From assembly GCA_021771635.1 (NCBI GenBank), contig JAETOQ010000004.1:48068-112067 (forward strand): 64,000 nucleotides of DNA, given 5' to 3'. Made by a program: the position numbers and the translations under genes. Shown one piece after another: positions 32,433 through 42,205 of the stretch. This stretch comes from Oscillospiraceae bacterium (lineage in GTDB: Bacteria; Bacillota; Clostridia; Oscillospirales; Oscillospiraceae). The notes beneath the pieces were generated by a model, which did no database searches, was not told where the DNA came from, and saw only the letters and a list, made by a program, of their open reading frames with translations. Each line of letters opens with the position of its first letter. Positions within the stretch are counted from its first letter, which is position 1.

Positions 32433-32491
32433 AACATAAAATTTGGCGTGCTTCTTGGTTGCATTATATAACATAAAAAATGGCGTGTCAA
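32433..32491. promoter_or_regulatory. Divergent promoters with direct-repeat operator
   Basis: Minus strand: TTGACA (32486-32491) and TATAAT (32463-32468), 17 bases apart. Plus strand: TTGGCG (32443-32448) and TATAAC (32467-32472), 18 apart. The near-identical direct repeats AACATAAAATTTGGCGTG (32433-32450) and AACATAAAAAATGGCGTG (32470-32487) overlap both. They are good candidates for binding by the XRE protein encoded next. Confidence 0.7.
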
Positions 32492-32500
32492 GGGGGATTT

Positions 32501-32719
32501 ATGCCTTTTCAAGAAAGATTACGCGAATTGCGGAAAGAGAGACATGAAACGCAGAAAGCTGTTGCTGAGGCGATTGGGATCAACGAGCGTCATTATCAAA
32601 AATTTGAGGCAGGAGCAAATCTGCCCAGCTTTGAAAATCTGCTGATTTTAGCAGACTATTTTGACGTCTCCATGGACTATCTGGCGGGCCGCACGGACCG
32701 GAGGGAGACCTTGCGATGA
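32501..32719 (+). CDS. Small XRE-family regulator
   Basis: The 72-residue protein is almost only a helix-turn-helix: ERLRELRKERHETQKAVAEAIGI, then NERHYQKFEAGANLPSFENLLILADYFDVSMDYLAGR. Such proteins are usually dimeric repressors of neighbouring genes. AAGGGGG lies before the ATG at 32501. The stop overlaps the GNAT gene start, so the regulator heads an operon with the acetyltransferase and yigZ. Confidence 0.88.
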   Translation: MPFQERLRELRKERHETQKAVAEAIGINERHYQKFEAGANLPSFENLLILADYFDVSMDYLAGRTDRRETLR

Positions 32720-33273
32720 CCACGGTTTTGGAAACTCCGCGCCTGATCCTGCGGCCCTTTCGGGAGAGCGACGCGGCAGATGTCTACGCATACGCCAGGG
32801 ACTCCCGTGTGGGGCCCATCGCCGGCTGGCCGCCTCACAAAAGCGAGGAGGAGAGCCGGGAGATCATCCACACCGTCTTTTCAGCCCCCGGCGTATTCGC
32901 CATGGAGCTGAAAGAGACTGGAACGGTGATCGGCTCCGTGGGCTTTGTGGGGAGCCATCCGGCGGGGAACTTTCCGGGCTGCCCTGACGACGAGATCGGC
33001 TACGCCCTCGGCGCGGCATATTGGGGCCGCGGACTGGTGCCGGAGGCGGTGAACGCTGTACTGGAATACGGCTTTACAGAGCTTGGCCTGTCCCGCATCT
33101 GGTGCGGACACTACGCCGGGAACTGGCGGTCGAAGCGGGCCCAGGAGAAATGCGGCTTCCGCTACCAGTTCGCCAGACCCACGGAGGTGGATCTGTTGGG
33201 CGAGGTCCGGCAGACCTATTTTTACATGCAGACAAAGGAGAATTGGCGTGAGCGAGTATCTGGTGCCCTTTGA
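32716..33273 (+). CDS. GNAT acetyltransferase, RimJ-like
   Basis: The 185-residue protein has the RimJ/RimL type of GNAT fold: ETPRLILRPFRESDAADVYAYA at the start, GYALGAAYWGRGLVPEAVNAVLEYGF (acetyl-CoA binding, about 95-120) and NWRSKRAQEKCGFRYQF. It probably acetylates a protein N-terminus or a small amine. The substrate is unknown. It overlaps the XRE gene (ATGA) and the next gene by 26 bases. Confidence 0.88.
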   Translation: MTTVLETPRLILRPFRESDAADVYAYARDSRVGPIAGWPPHKSEEESREIIHTVFSAPGVFAMELKETGTVIGSVGFVGSHPAGNFPGCPDDEIGYALGAAYWGRGLVPEAVNAVLEYGFTELGLSRIWCGHYAGNWRSKRAQEKCGFRYQFARPTEVDLLGEVRQTYFYMQTKENWRERVSGAL

Positions 33274-33886
33274 GGATGGGGAGAGCGAGTTCGTGGAAAA
33301 ACGCTCCCGTTTCATCAGCCACCTCTGGCGGGTGGAGAGCGAGGCGGAGGCCCGGTCCCGCATCGAGGAGATGAAAAAGAAATACTACGACGCCCGCCAC
33401 AACTGCTGGTGCTACCTGTTGAAGGAGGGGAACGTGGTCCGCTATTCCGATGACGGCGAGCCCCAGGGCACCGCGGGCCAGCCCATGCTGAACGTGTTCC
33501 AGCGGGAGAGCGTGACCAATGTCTGCTGTGTGGTCACTCGGTATTTCGGCGGCATTCTGCTGGGCGCCGGGGGACTGACACGGGCCTATACCAGAGGTGC
33601 CAAGGATGTGCTGGACGCGGTGGGCATCGCCCGCATGAGCCTGTGGACGCTGTGGGACGTGCCCTGTACATACCCGCTGTTCGAGCGGGTGAAGCTGGAG
33701 ATCGCCGACTGCGGCGGTGTGGTCCGGGATGCGGATTACGGCGCGGACATCACCCTTCGGGCGGCCTTTCCCGCCGGGGGAGCGGAGGCCTTTTCCACCC
33801 GGCTGACGGAGCTGTCCGCCGGAGGACTGGAGATGACGGCAGCGGGGGAGGAGTTCCTGCCCGGTCCCCGCGAGGACGCGAAATAA
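33248..33886 (+). CDS. YigZ/IMPACT family protein
   Basis: The 212-residue protein belongs to the YigZ family, related to eukaryotic IMPACT. It shows the start FEDGESEFVEKRSRFISHL, the core DDGEPQGTAGQPML (about 65-78) and VTRYFGGILLGAGGLTRAY. The function is uncertain. The start is a GTG at 33248 with AAGGAG upstream. Its stop codon (33884-33886) coincides with the first bases of an inserted element, so the original 3' end may have been changed by the insertion. Confidence 0.9.
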   Translation: MSEYLVPFEDGESEFVEKRSRFISHLWRVESEAEARSRIEEMKKKYYDARHNCWCYLLKEGNVVRYSDDGEPQGTAGQPMLNVFQRESVTNVCCVVTRYFGGILLGAGGLTRAYTRGAKDVLDAVGIARMSLWTLWDVPCTYPLFERVKLEIADCGGVVRDADYGADITLRAAFPAGGAEAFSTRLTELSAGGLEMTAAGEEFLPGPREDAK

Positions 33887-34057
33887 TACTATTTCTTGAT
33901 AAAAAGATTTAAAAATCTTTTTATGGCGGCGTGAAACGCCGCCGCACCTGCGGCGCGCCAAGAAAAGTATTGACAACATCCTTGGCGGCTGCGCCGCCGG
34001 GCCGCATTTTGCGGCCCCATAAAACGATTGATCGTTTTATGAAGAATTCGTATAAAT
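33884..34057. mobile_element. 174-bp MITE-like element with CGAAA target duplication
   Basis: The element starts TAATACTATTTCTTGAT and ends GAATTCGTATAAAT, an imperfect inverted repeat, and is flanked by CGAAA at 33879-33883 and 34058-34062, a 5-bp target duplication. Inside are AAAGATTTAAAAATCTTTTT, GGCGGCG and CCATAAAACGAT palindromes. The last 90 bases are nearly the same as in 51267-51396. It carries no gene and must depend on an outside transposase. Confidence 0.75.
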
Positions 34058-34096
34058 CGAAAACAGCGCACCAGCCTGACAGGCGGTGCGCTGTTT
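34058..34096 (-). terminator. Terminator of the HMA-like gene
   Basis: An AAACAGCGCACC/GGTGCGCTGTTT stem with an inner GCCT/AGGC, followed on the minus strand by a short T-run. It begins at the target duplication of the neighbouring element. Confidence 0.8.
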
Positions 34097-34101
34097 CTGC
34101 G

Positions 34102-34320
34102 CTAATCTTCCATATTCAAGGGAAAGCCCAGCTCCTGGACCTTCTGCCGGATCTGCTCCTGAGAGACACCGGTGGAGTCGTAGTCCACGACCAGACGGCC
34201 GGTGCTGCTGACGCTGACGGAGGTAACGCCGGACAGGGCGTCCAGCCCCTGCTTCAGACGGCCGATATCGTGCTTGCCGCTGACGTTTTCCAGGGAAAAA
34301 TACGTGCTCAGATGAGCCAT
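34102..34320 (-). CDS. Heavy-metal-associated-like domain without CxxC
   Basis: The 72-residue protein has the beta-alpha-beta pattern of HMA domains: SLENVSGKHDIGRLKQGLDALSGVTSVSVS, then GRLVVDYDSTGVSQEQIRQKVQELGF. The CxxC metal site is absent; the loop reads ENVSGKHD. It may bind another ligand or a protein partner. A second ATG lies two codons upstream (34326), but AAAGGAG spacing favours 34320. The gene stands alone with its own terminator. Confidence 0.75.
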   Translation of the reverse strand: MAHLSTYFSLENVSGKHDIGRLKQGLDALSGVTSVSVSSTGRLVVDYDSTGVSQEQIRQKVQELGFPLNMED

Positions 34321-34372
34321 GTGCATCCACTCCTTTATTATATAGAGTGCCCAGCGGAGACGGCGATTATGA

Positions 34373-34404
34373 AAAGACAGCCGCCCAATTTGTTTGGGCG
34401 GCTG
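34373..34404 (-). terminator. Terminator of the 66-residue gene
   Basis: A perfect CAGCCGCCCAA/TTGGGCGGCTG stem followed on the minus strand by TCTTTTCAT. Confidence 0.85.
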
Positions 34405-34411
34405 CCGGGGC

Positions 34412-34612
34412 TTAGGGATCGGTGTCTCCGACGGACCCGTCGCCCTTCAGATGGTGAAAGACTTTTTGCTCCGGACCGCTGGTGCCGCTGATAATGGGCT
34501 TGGCGCGCTCTTTGCCGTGCTTGGCCTTGCCCTGAAGCGCGGGGACCGGAGGAGCGTCGTTCCGGGGCTGTGTGTGCGTCCAATCCGGACGGGCCATGCC
34601 TCTCTTTGCCAT
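34412..34612 (-). CDS. Small basic hypothetical protein
   Basis: The 66-residue protein is rich in Lys, Pro and Gly and begins MAKRGMARPDWTHTQPRN. No fold is recognised; it looks largely unstructured. GAGGTGAT lies just before the ATG, and a strong terminator follows its stop, so the gene is probably real. It is one of three small minus-strand genes in 34102-34910 with separate signals. Confidence 0.65.
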   Translation of the reverse strand: MAKRGMARPDWTHTQPRNDAPPVPALQGKAKHGKERAKPIISGTSGPEQKVFHHLKGDGSVGDTDP

Positions 34613-34676
34613 ATAGATCACCTCACGGATAGTCTGTCCGGGAAAAGAGAGGATATCCGGGGCACTTTTTTTTGAT

Positions 34677-34910
34677 TCAGCAGCAGGCCAGGCGGCAGAT
34701 GCTGTCCGCGCTGATCTGCGGCGGGATGCTCCTGGTCATGGCACCACTGTATTCGATGCAGACTTTTTCCCCCACGCGAAAACAGCAGGCCTGCGGCGTA
34801 TGGACAAGCACTTCCTGAGATGTGCAGAGATCACAGACCAGCAGGTCGCATGGACAGACACGCAGAATACATGCCTTTATCGTCTCGGTTTGATTCGGAG
34901 TCGCTTCCAT
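34677..34910 (-). CDS. Cys-rich small protein
   Basis: The 77-residue protein contains 11 cysteines in a segment reading ILRVCPCDLLVCDLCTSQEVLVHT, then QACCFRVGEKVCIEYSG and an end CRLACC. Its pattern (strand-Cys-strand, then VGEKVCIEYSGAMT) suggests a small beta-barrel. AAGGAGG precedes the ATG. I recall similar proteins in other Clostridia but cannot name a family. Metal binding is only a guess. Confidence 0.7.
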   Translation of the reverse strand: MEATPNQTETIKACILRVCPCDLLVCDLCTSQEVLVHTPQACCFRVGEKVCIEYSGAMTRSIPPQISADSICRLACC

Positions 34911-35186
34911 GATGGTTTCCTCCTTAAAAAGATATATCTCATTTTATTCAGCAGGACAGGATTTGGTACGGCTCCATGATTTGCCGCTCTTTCAGATTTT
35001 GTGGGTGTCAAGACAGCCTCACCGTACATCAGGGCGCCCGTCACTGGCTAGACGTCCGGTTTTTCTGTGCTTTGGATCGCCGGATACTCTCACATTCCGG
35101 GGCGGAGGAGTTGAATAGCGGGAGTTCTGCATAACATTTTTCAGTCAAGATAAAATTCAAGCATATCTTTTACTGGGAGGCGAACA
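34911..35186. other. Gene-free stretch
   Basis: Higher AT than its surroundings. I see no ORF with a ribosome site, no tRNA, and no strong promoter. It lies between the Cys-rich gene and a decayed region. Confidence 0.5.
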
Positions 35187-35580
35187 ATGGAATACCAGAT
35201 CACAGAAAAATTTTTGGATGCGCTTCAAGCGCAGCTCCAGCAGGAGGAGCGGGCGGCAGGCACAGCTGAGAAGTCCTGCGGGACGTACGAGCCTTTGCCG
35301 TGTGGCTGGAGGGCAGGAGTGGCTGGCCCTACTGAACTGGAAAAAGGGCGTGGCCCGGAGAAAATGACCTTGCCTCCCAACGGACAGATCTGGCTGTTCA
35401 ATGTCACCCCACGCGGAACCAGGGCAGAACGCCAGCGGACGTGACCGTAGAGAGCCATTACAAGGCGTGTTTGCGACAAAGGCCATGAATGGCAAGCGAT
35501 GGTGAAATCCCGAGCCATAGGCGGCAGCAGCGGTGATCCTGCTGGCAGTCCTGGTGGGGAAGCGCATTCAAAGAAAGAAG
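35187..35580 (+). pseudogene. Frameshifted treble-clef zinc-ribbon protein
   Basis: GGGAGG and ATG at 35187 begin a frame that stops at 35444. In another frame, from 35360, one reads NDLASQRTDLAVQCHPTRN then TPADVTVESHYKAC. Back in the first frame from 35469 follows VCDKGHEWQAMVKSRAIGG. Together these match the repeated pattern of treble-clef zinc-finger domains (NDL-T-P-LA-QWHPTKN, TP-DVT-GSH-KVWW-C, KGHEWQA). At least one frameshift and two stops break it, so no full product is made. Confidence 0.6.
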
Positions 35581-35583
35581 GCG

Positions 35584-36829
35584 TCAAAGGCCATCTCCGC
35601 CGTGTCCGTCTGAGCCGTCTGCTCCGCCGCGGAAAAGACGGGCACGATCACGATATTCTGGAGGGGCGGGTTCTCCTGAAGAGGCAGCCTGCCCGGGAAA
35701 AAGTTCGGAAAAGTTCGGGAAACTCTCAACGGTGCCGTCCGCACGGGTGATAACAGCCTTCCAGCCATCAGCGACCCAGTTTTGGCGGCTGGCATTGGAG
35801 TCGGCGACACTGGTGGTATTCGTGGCGGAAGCGGGCGTACTGGCAGATACAGGCTGTGCGGCAGTGGACTCAGCTTTGCTCAAAGCAACGCTTTCGGCCA
35901 TACGGAGCATCGTCTCTTTTGCCAGCTTGTGGCACTGGATGCAGAAGCAGATCCCCGTTTCGGGGTCTGTCCAGATCAGAGTGGACCAGGTATCGCTGGT
36001 GGGGATTTCTGCCGTCCTGCCGCTGATTGCGGAAGTGACAACAATACCCGCAGCATTGGTGTCACCCAGCCAGAGCTGTGCTTGTACGCTCTGTACCGTT
36101 ACAGCTTCCGGAGTTCCCTCGGGAGCGGTCAGGGGCTGCATGGCACAGAAGAAACGGATATAATCAGGGCTTTTGCCAATGTCCCGCACATACCCCGGCA
36201 TCGCGGTGCATGTAGACATACCGCTCTGTTCCGGCGCCCAGCCCAGATAATATTCCGGCATGGGGGCCGTCAGCTCCACGATACTGTTCGCGACCTTCTC
36301 CAGCTCCGTCTGCGTCAGGAAACCGGTGTGGAGCAGCAAGAACAGCCTCCCCTGTGAATCCTACCAGGCCAGCGCCGACTCCTGCTTCACCTGCCAGAAG
36401 ATTGCCGGATATCCCTGGATTTTGGCCGTCTTCTTCAGCGTCTTTACGCCGTTGTCATCGTCCATCCAGACAGAGGAGGAGTACGCAAAAGGAGCACAGC
36501 AACGAAAACTCAGAGATTCTTCTCCGTTGCTGTATGTCCAACCCACCGAAGAATGTGATCCACAGCGGAGCAGTGACAGCCACCGCTGCCGTGGCCAGCA
36601 GGATGACCGCGATTGCTACGGCTATGCCACGGAAGATCCCCCGGCGCAGCACGGGCCGTGTCTGTTTCTTTCCCCAATTCCAGGGAGCTGCCAGCAGCCG
36701 CATTCGTTTCCGGCGATATTGGGGAGAGAAGTCCGGAGTTTCCGTTTCGATTTGCTGGAGGATGCGCTCATACTGTGCCAAGTTGGCATCCATCAGTCCC
36801 TGGCGCAAAAGGGCGTCAAACTGCGTCAT
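35584..36829 (-). pseudogene. Broken anti-sigma factor (DUF4367-like)
   Basis: The gene begins at the ATG at 36829 (MTQFDALLRQGLMDANLAQYERIL), has a membrane helix (FRGIAVAIAVILLATAAVAV) and then loses frame near 36546. In the next frame come WTYSNGEESLSFRCCAPFAY and FWQVKQESALAW, an in-frame TAG (36361-36363), then FLTQTELEKVANSI and further similarity to the C-terminal domain. It overlaps the sigma gene by 14 bases, the usual sigma/anti-sigma layout. Deletion, frameshift and stop make it non-functional. Confidence 0.7.
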
Positions 36830-37178
36830 AGATGTACCCCTCCTTTTCAAGGCGTTCCCGCAGCATGGATTTGCCGCGCAGGATGCGAACCGCCACAGTG
36901 GATTCGTTGATACGCAGCCGTCGGGCAATCTCCCGGTTGGTTTGCTCTTCCACGCATTTAAGCTCCAGGATCCGCCGGTAGTTTTCCGGCAAGGACCGGA
37001 TCAGGGCAACAAGGTAGTTGTACTCCGGCTGGCTGTCCTCCCGGGCCGGTGGCTCCCAGTTCTCCGGAAAAGCCGTGGTTTTCCGCTCCGCCCGGAGGAT
37101 ATCCAAGGCGGCGTTCTTGGCCGCGGTGACCACATAGCCCTCCGTATCCTTCCAAGGCAGGGAGGATTTCCACTCCAA
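36816..37178 (-). pseudogene. N-terminally truncated ECF sigma factor
   Basis: The frame encodes region 2 end and region 4 of an ECF sigma factor: PWKDTEGYVVTAAKNAALDILRAERK, then LPENYRRILELKCVEEQTNREIARRLRINESTVAVRILRGKSMLRERL. The first about 50 residues (most of region 2) are missing; the DNA upstream turns into unrelated sequence about 80 bases before a tRNA terminator. Without region 2 it cannot bind a -10 box. Its anti-sigma gene is also broken. Confidence 0.75.
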
Positions 37179-37255
37179 AATGCCCTGGCGGATGGGCTGC
37201 GGATAGGGCTTTGGAAATACAACAAAATCAACGAACCTGGTAATGCGGAGAGGAC

Positions 37256-37292
37256 AAAAAAACCACGGAAATTCAATGAATTTCCGTGGTTT
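37256..37292 (-). terminator. Terminator of tRNA-Arg(ACG)
   Basis: A perfect ACCACGGAAATTC stem with loop AAT, followed on the minus strand by seven T, begins right after the tRNA CCA. Confidence 0.9.
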
Positions 37293-37369
37293 TGGTACGC
37301 CCTGAGGGATTCGAACCCCCGGCCTTCTGGTCCGTAGCCAGACGCTCTATCCAGCTGAGCTAAGGGCGC
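37293..37369 (-). tRNA. tRNA-Arg (anticodon ACG)
   Basis: A 77-base tRNA with encoded CCA. Acceptor GCGCCCT/AGGGCGT, D stem GCTC/GAGC, anticodon stem TCTGG/CCAGA with loop CTACGGA (ACG, normally edited to ICG to read CGU, CGC and CGA), T stem GGGGG/CCCTC (with one wobble). Confidence 0.96.
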
Positions 37370-37391
37370 ATGTCTCACAAACAGCTTATTA

Positions 37392-37420
37392 ATAATAGCA
37401 CACTTATTTTTGGAATGCAA
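37392..37420 (-). promoter_or_regulatory. Promoter of tRNA-Arg(ACG)
   Basis: On the minus strand TTGCAT (37415-37420) and TATTAT (37392-37397), 17 bases apart, 23 bases before the tRNA. Confidence 0.8.
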
Positions 37421-37457
37421 GAGTTTTTTTGCTTTTTTTTCACTTTTTTTCGAGGCC

Positions 37458-37486
37458 TTGTAAACCGGGAGATTTTATGATATAGT
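37458..37486 (+). promoter_or_regulatory. Promoter of the DivIVA-like gene
   Basis: TTGTAA (37458-37463) and TATAGT (37481-37486) with 17-base spacing. Confidence 0.75.
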
Positions 37487-37519
37487 AACATCCAATATAC
37501 AGAAGAAAGCGGTGGGTAT

Positions 37520-38143
37520 ATGGATAACTACTCCATCAAAAGTGTGACATTCGGTGGATTTGATAAGCAGGATGTTATTCAATATATTGAACGGTCTGCC
37601 CAGGAGGCCGCCGGTATTCAAAAGAAACTTCAGGAGGAGAATGACGGCCTGCGGGAGAGACTGGCGGCTTCAGAACAGGAGGCCGCGGCTTTGCGGTCCC
37701 AAATGGAGGAGCTGTCCGCCCGGCGGGATGCTCTGCAGGCGGAATTGCAGCGGGAGGCTGATGCGCGGCAGGCGCTGGAGCCGCTGAAGCCTTTGGAGGC
37801 GGAAGTTGCCCGGCTGACTGCGGAAGTAAATGCTTTGCGCCCAGACGCCGAGGCCTATGCCCAGTTCCGGGAGCGGATCGGGGCCATTGAGTGTGAGGCC
37901 CGCAAGCGGGCCGCCGACCTGGAGATCGCCACCGCCGCCCAATTGCGGCGGACATTGGATCTGTTCCGGGAACAGTATCAGGTGCTGATGAGCACATTTG
38001 AGTCGACTGCCGCCCACGTGAACGGCGAACTGCGGAAGGTCGAGGTGAACCTCACCCAGCTCCCGCGGGCTATGGACCAGGCCGGGGCGGAGCTGAATCA
38101 TTTGGCGGCCACGCTGGAGCAGGCCGGAAACAGCGAGAATTGA
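37520..38143 (+). CDS. DivIVA-like coiled-coil protein
   Basis: The 207-residue protein starts KSVTFGGFDKQDVIQYIE, like the lipid-binding N-terminus of DivIVA/GpsB proteins (phenylalanine and glycine in a short loop, then a helix). A long coiled coil follows (about residues 30-115), then a second helical region. DivIVA proteins mark curved membranes at poles and septa. The C-terminal part differs from classic DivIVA, so the exact role is open. It has its own promoter and terminator. Confidence 0.7.
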   Translation: MDNYSIKSVTFGGFDKQDVIQYIERSAQEAAGIQKKLQEENDGLRERLAASEQEAAALRSQMEELSARRDALQAELQREADARQALEPLKPLEAEVARLTAEVNALRPDAEAYAQFRERIGAIECEARKRAADLEIATAAQLRRTLDLFREQYQVLMSTFESTAAHVNGELRKVEVNLTQLPRAMDQAGAELNHLAATLEQAGNSEN

Positions 38144-38153
38144 GCAGAGCTTG

Positions 38154-38191
38154 GCAGGGAGACGGGAGCGTGTGTCGTCTCCCTGCTTTTT
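38154..38191 (+). terminator. Terminator of the DivIVA-like gene
   Basis: A GCAGGGAGACG/CGTCTCCCTGC stem followed by TTTTT. Confidence 0.9.
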
Positions 38192-38310
38192 CACGGAAGC
38201 ACGGTGTGCAAATTCCCTCCAAAATATGCAAAGAGCATGTAAAGCATGGAATAAAACAGGTGCGAGTTGTTAAAAATAAAACGAAAAATTGTTATTTTTT
38301 AGATAAACGT

Positions 38311-38343
38311 ACACGTTTGCGATAATTTTCGCACACGTTTGCG
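38311..38343. promoter_or_regulatory. Two ACACGTTTGCG repeats, 22 bp apart
   Basis: ACACGTTTGCG at 38311-38321 and at 38333-38343 in direct orientation, two helical turns apart, upstream of the V-ATPase promoter. CGTTTGCG also occurs in CAAACGTTTGCG near 50629 before the DUF1622 gene. A LacI-type regulator is possible. Confidence 0.4.
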
Positions 38344-38415
38344 TTTTATTTTGTATAAAAATTGACTCCGACTTTGTGCAAAAGGAAGAAAGCACCATCT
38401 TTAAACAAAATTTCC

Positions 38416-38444
38416 TTGCATTGGAAAGCGGGGTGTCCTATACT
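38416..38444 (+). promoter_or_regulatory. Promoter of the V-ATPase operon
   Basis: TTGCAT (38416-38421) and TATACT (38439-38444) with 17-base spacing. It gives a leader of about 150 bases before the first gene. The rest of 38192-38600 is AT-rich and contains no gene that I can support. Confidence 0.75.
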
Positions 38445-38600
38445 TGGGGATATAAAGTGCGGTCGGATCCTATACAAAATCTTAACATTGTATGGAGTTG
38501 TGACATTCGGGAATATTTGTCTATGTAGGAATGGAACGCAGGACTGCATCATGAGGTAAAGACGTAAAAGTGGTATAGCAGGAGAGAAGGTGAAAAACGG

Positions 38601-38915
38601 ATGTCCCTGGAAGCAATCGAAAAGGTCACACAGGTGGAAAACCTGGGCCGTGAGCGCAAGACGGCCGCTGAAGCAGAGGCGCGACAGATCGTCGCCGACG
38701 CGGAGCGGGATGGTCTTGCGCTCTTACAGCAAGTGCGCGCTGACGCGGCTGAAAACAGCAAAAAGCTGATGCAGCAGGCGGAGGCGAGGGCGGCGGAGCG
38801 CTCGGCGCAGATCAGCCAGACGGCGGAGGCGGCCGGCGCCGCGCTGCGGGAGACGGCTGGCAAACACTTGGAAGAGGCCGCAGAGTTTATTGTCGGAAGG
38901 GTTGTGAATCACTGA
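38601..38915 (+). CDS. V-type ATPase small stalk subunit (G/H-like)
   Basis: The 104-residue, highly charged and Ala-rich coiled-coil protein (AAEAEARQIVADAERDGLALLQQVRADA) fits the peripheral-stalk subunit that pairs with subunit E, called H, G or NtpF in different species. GGAGAGAAGGTGAAA lies before the ATG. It is the first gene of the nine-gene V-ATPase operon, one base before subunit I. Confidence 0.8.
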   Translation: MSLEAIEKVTQVENLGRERKTAAEAEARQIVADAERDGLALLQQVRADAAENSKKLMQQAEARAAERSAQISQTAEAAGAALRETAGKHLEEAAEFIVGRVVNH

Positions 38916-38916
38916 A

Positions 38917-41410
<2,494 letters not shown>

Positions 41411-41432
41411 CCCCACAGAAAGGGGATTCGAT

Positions 41433-42023
41433 ATGAACGGAATCGAAAAGATCACGCGGATGATCGAAGCCGACGCGCAGGCGGAGGCTGACCGCATCTT
41501 GAATGAGGCCAAAGAGGAGGCCGCCCAGATCACAGCCCGGTATCAGGCCCAGGCGGAGGCGGAAGCCGCCGACCTGGCGGCGAAGGGCGAAAAGGCCGCC
41601 GCCGAGCGGGAGGAGCGTCTGGTGAGCGTGGCCCAGATGGAGGCCCGGAAGGTCCAGCTGGCCGCCAAGCAGGAGATGGTCGAAAAGACCTATGTCCGGG
41701 CGCTGGAAAAGCTGTGCGCCATGCCGGAGGAGCAGTACGTAGCGGTCCTGGCGGGCCTGCTGGCACAGGCGTCCTCCAGCGGACGGGAGGAGGCCGTCTT
41801 CTCCGCCGAGGACCGGGAAAAGGCAGGCAGGGCGGCGGTGGAAAGGGCAAACAAGGCCTCCGGCAAAAAGCTTGTCCTGTCCGGGGAGACCCGGCCTATC
41901 AAGGGCGGTTTCATCCTGAAGGATCAGAACGTGGAGGTCAACTGTACCTTTGATACCCTGGTGCGCCTGCAGAAGGCGGAGACCGCGGGAGCGGTGGCGA
42001 AAAAGCTGTTCCCGGAGACATGA
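41433..42023 (+). CDS. ntpE: V-type ATPase subunit E
   Basis: The 196-residue peripheral-stalk subunit has an N-terminal helix rich in Ala, Glu and Arg (ADAQAEADRILNEAKEEAAQI) and a globular C-terminal part containing GGFILKDQNVEVNCTFDTLV, the family signature. AAAGGGG precedes the ATG. A 182-base gap with hairpins separates it from subunit C. Confidence 0.92.
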   Translation: MNGIEKITRMIEADAQAEADRILNEAKEEAAQITARYQAQAEAEAADLAAKGEKAAAEREERLVSVAQMEARKVQLAAKQEMVEKTYVRALEKLCAMPEEQYVAVLAGLLAQASSSGREEAVFSAEDREKAGRAAVERANKASGKKLVLSGETRPIKGGFILKDQNVEVNCTFDTLVRLQKAETAGAVAKKLFPET

Positions 42024-42041
42024 TCATGCGGATCTCTCATA

Positions 42042-42180
42042 AAAGCCTGGACGTCAGGCCTTTGTGAGCGGCGCCAGACATCGTTTGGCGGGATCGGTAT
42101 GACACGACATCTTCGCCCGTATCAGATACGGGCGCCGGGGCATGAAGCCACGGCCATGGACCTGTGAAGCAGGCCCATGG
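42042..42180 (+). promoter_or_regulatory. Hairpins in the ntpE-ntpC gap
   Basis: The gap contains an imperfect AAAGCCTG stem (42042-42063), a perfect CGCCCGTAT/ATACGGGCG stem (42114-42134) and a CCATGG-CCTG/CAGG-CCATGG stem (42154-42180). No T-run follows them, so they are more likely RNA processing or stability sites than terminators. Confidence 0.55.
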
Positions 42181-42205
42181 AAGAGCAGAACAAGGAGGAA
42201 GTGTC

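Noticed and set aside
35499..35750. 83-codon plus-strand open frame
   Set aside because: Its first part is the end of the broken zinc-ribbon gene; the rest is antisense to the anti-sigma pseudogene.
36354..37337. 327-codon plus-strand open frame over the sigma/anti-sigma region
   Set aside because: Antisense to recognisable sigma and anti-sigma sequence and runs into a tRNA.
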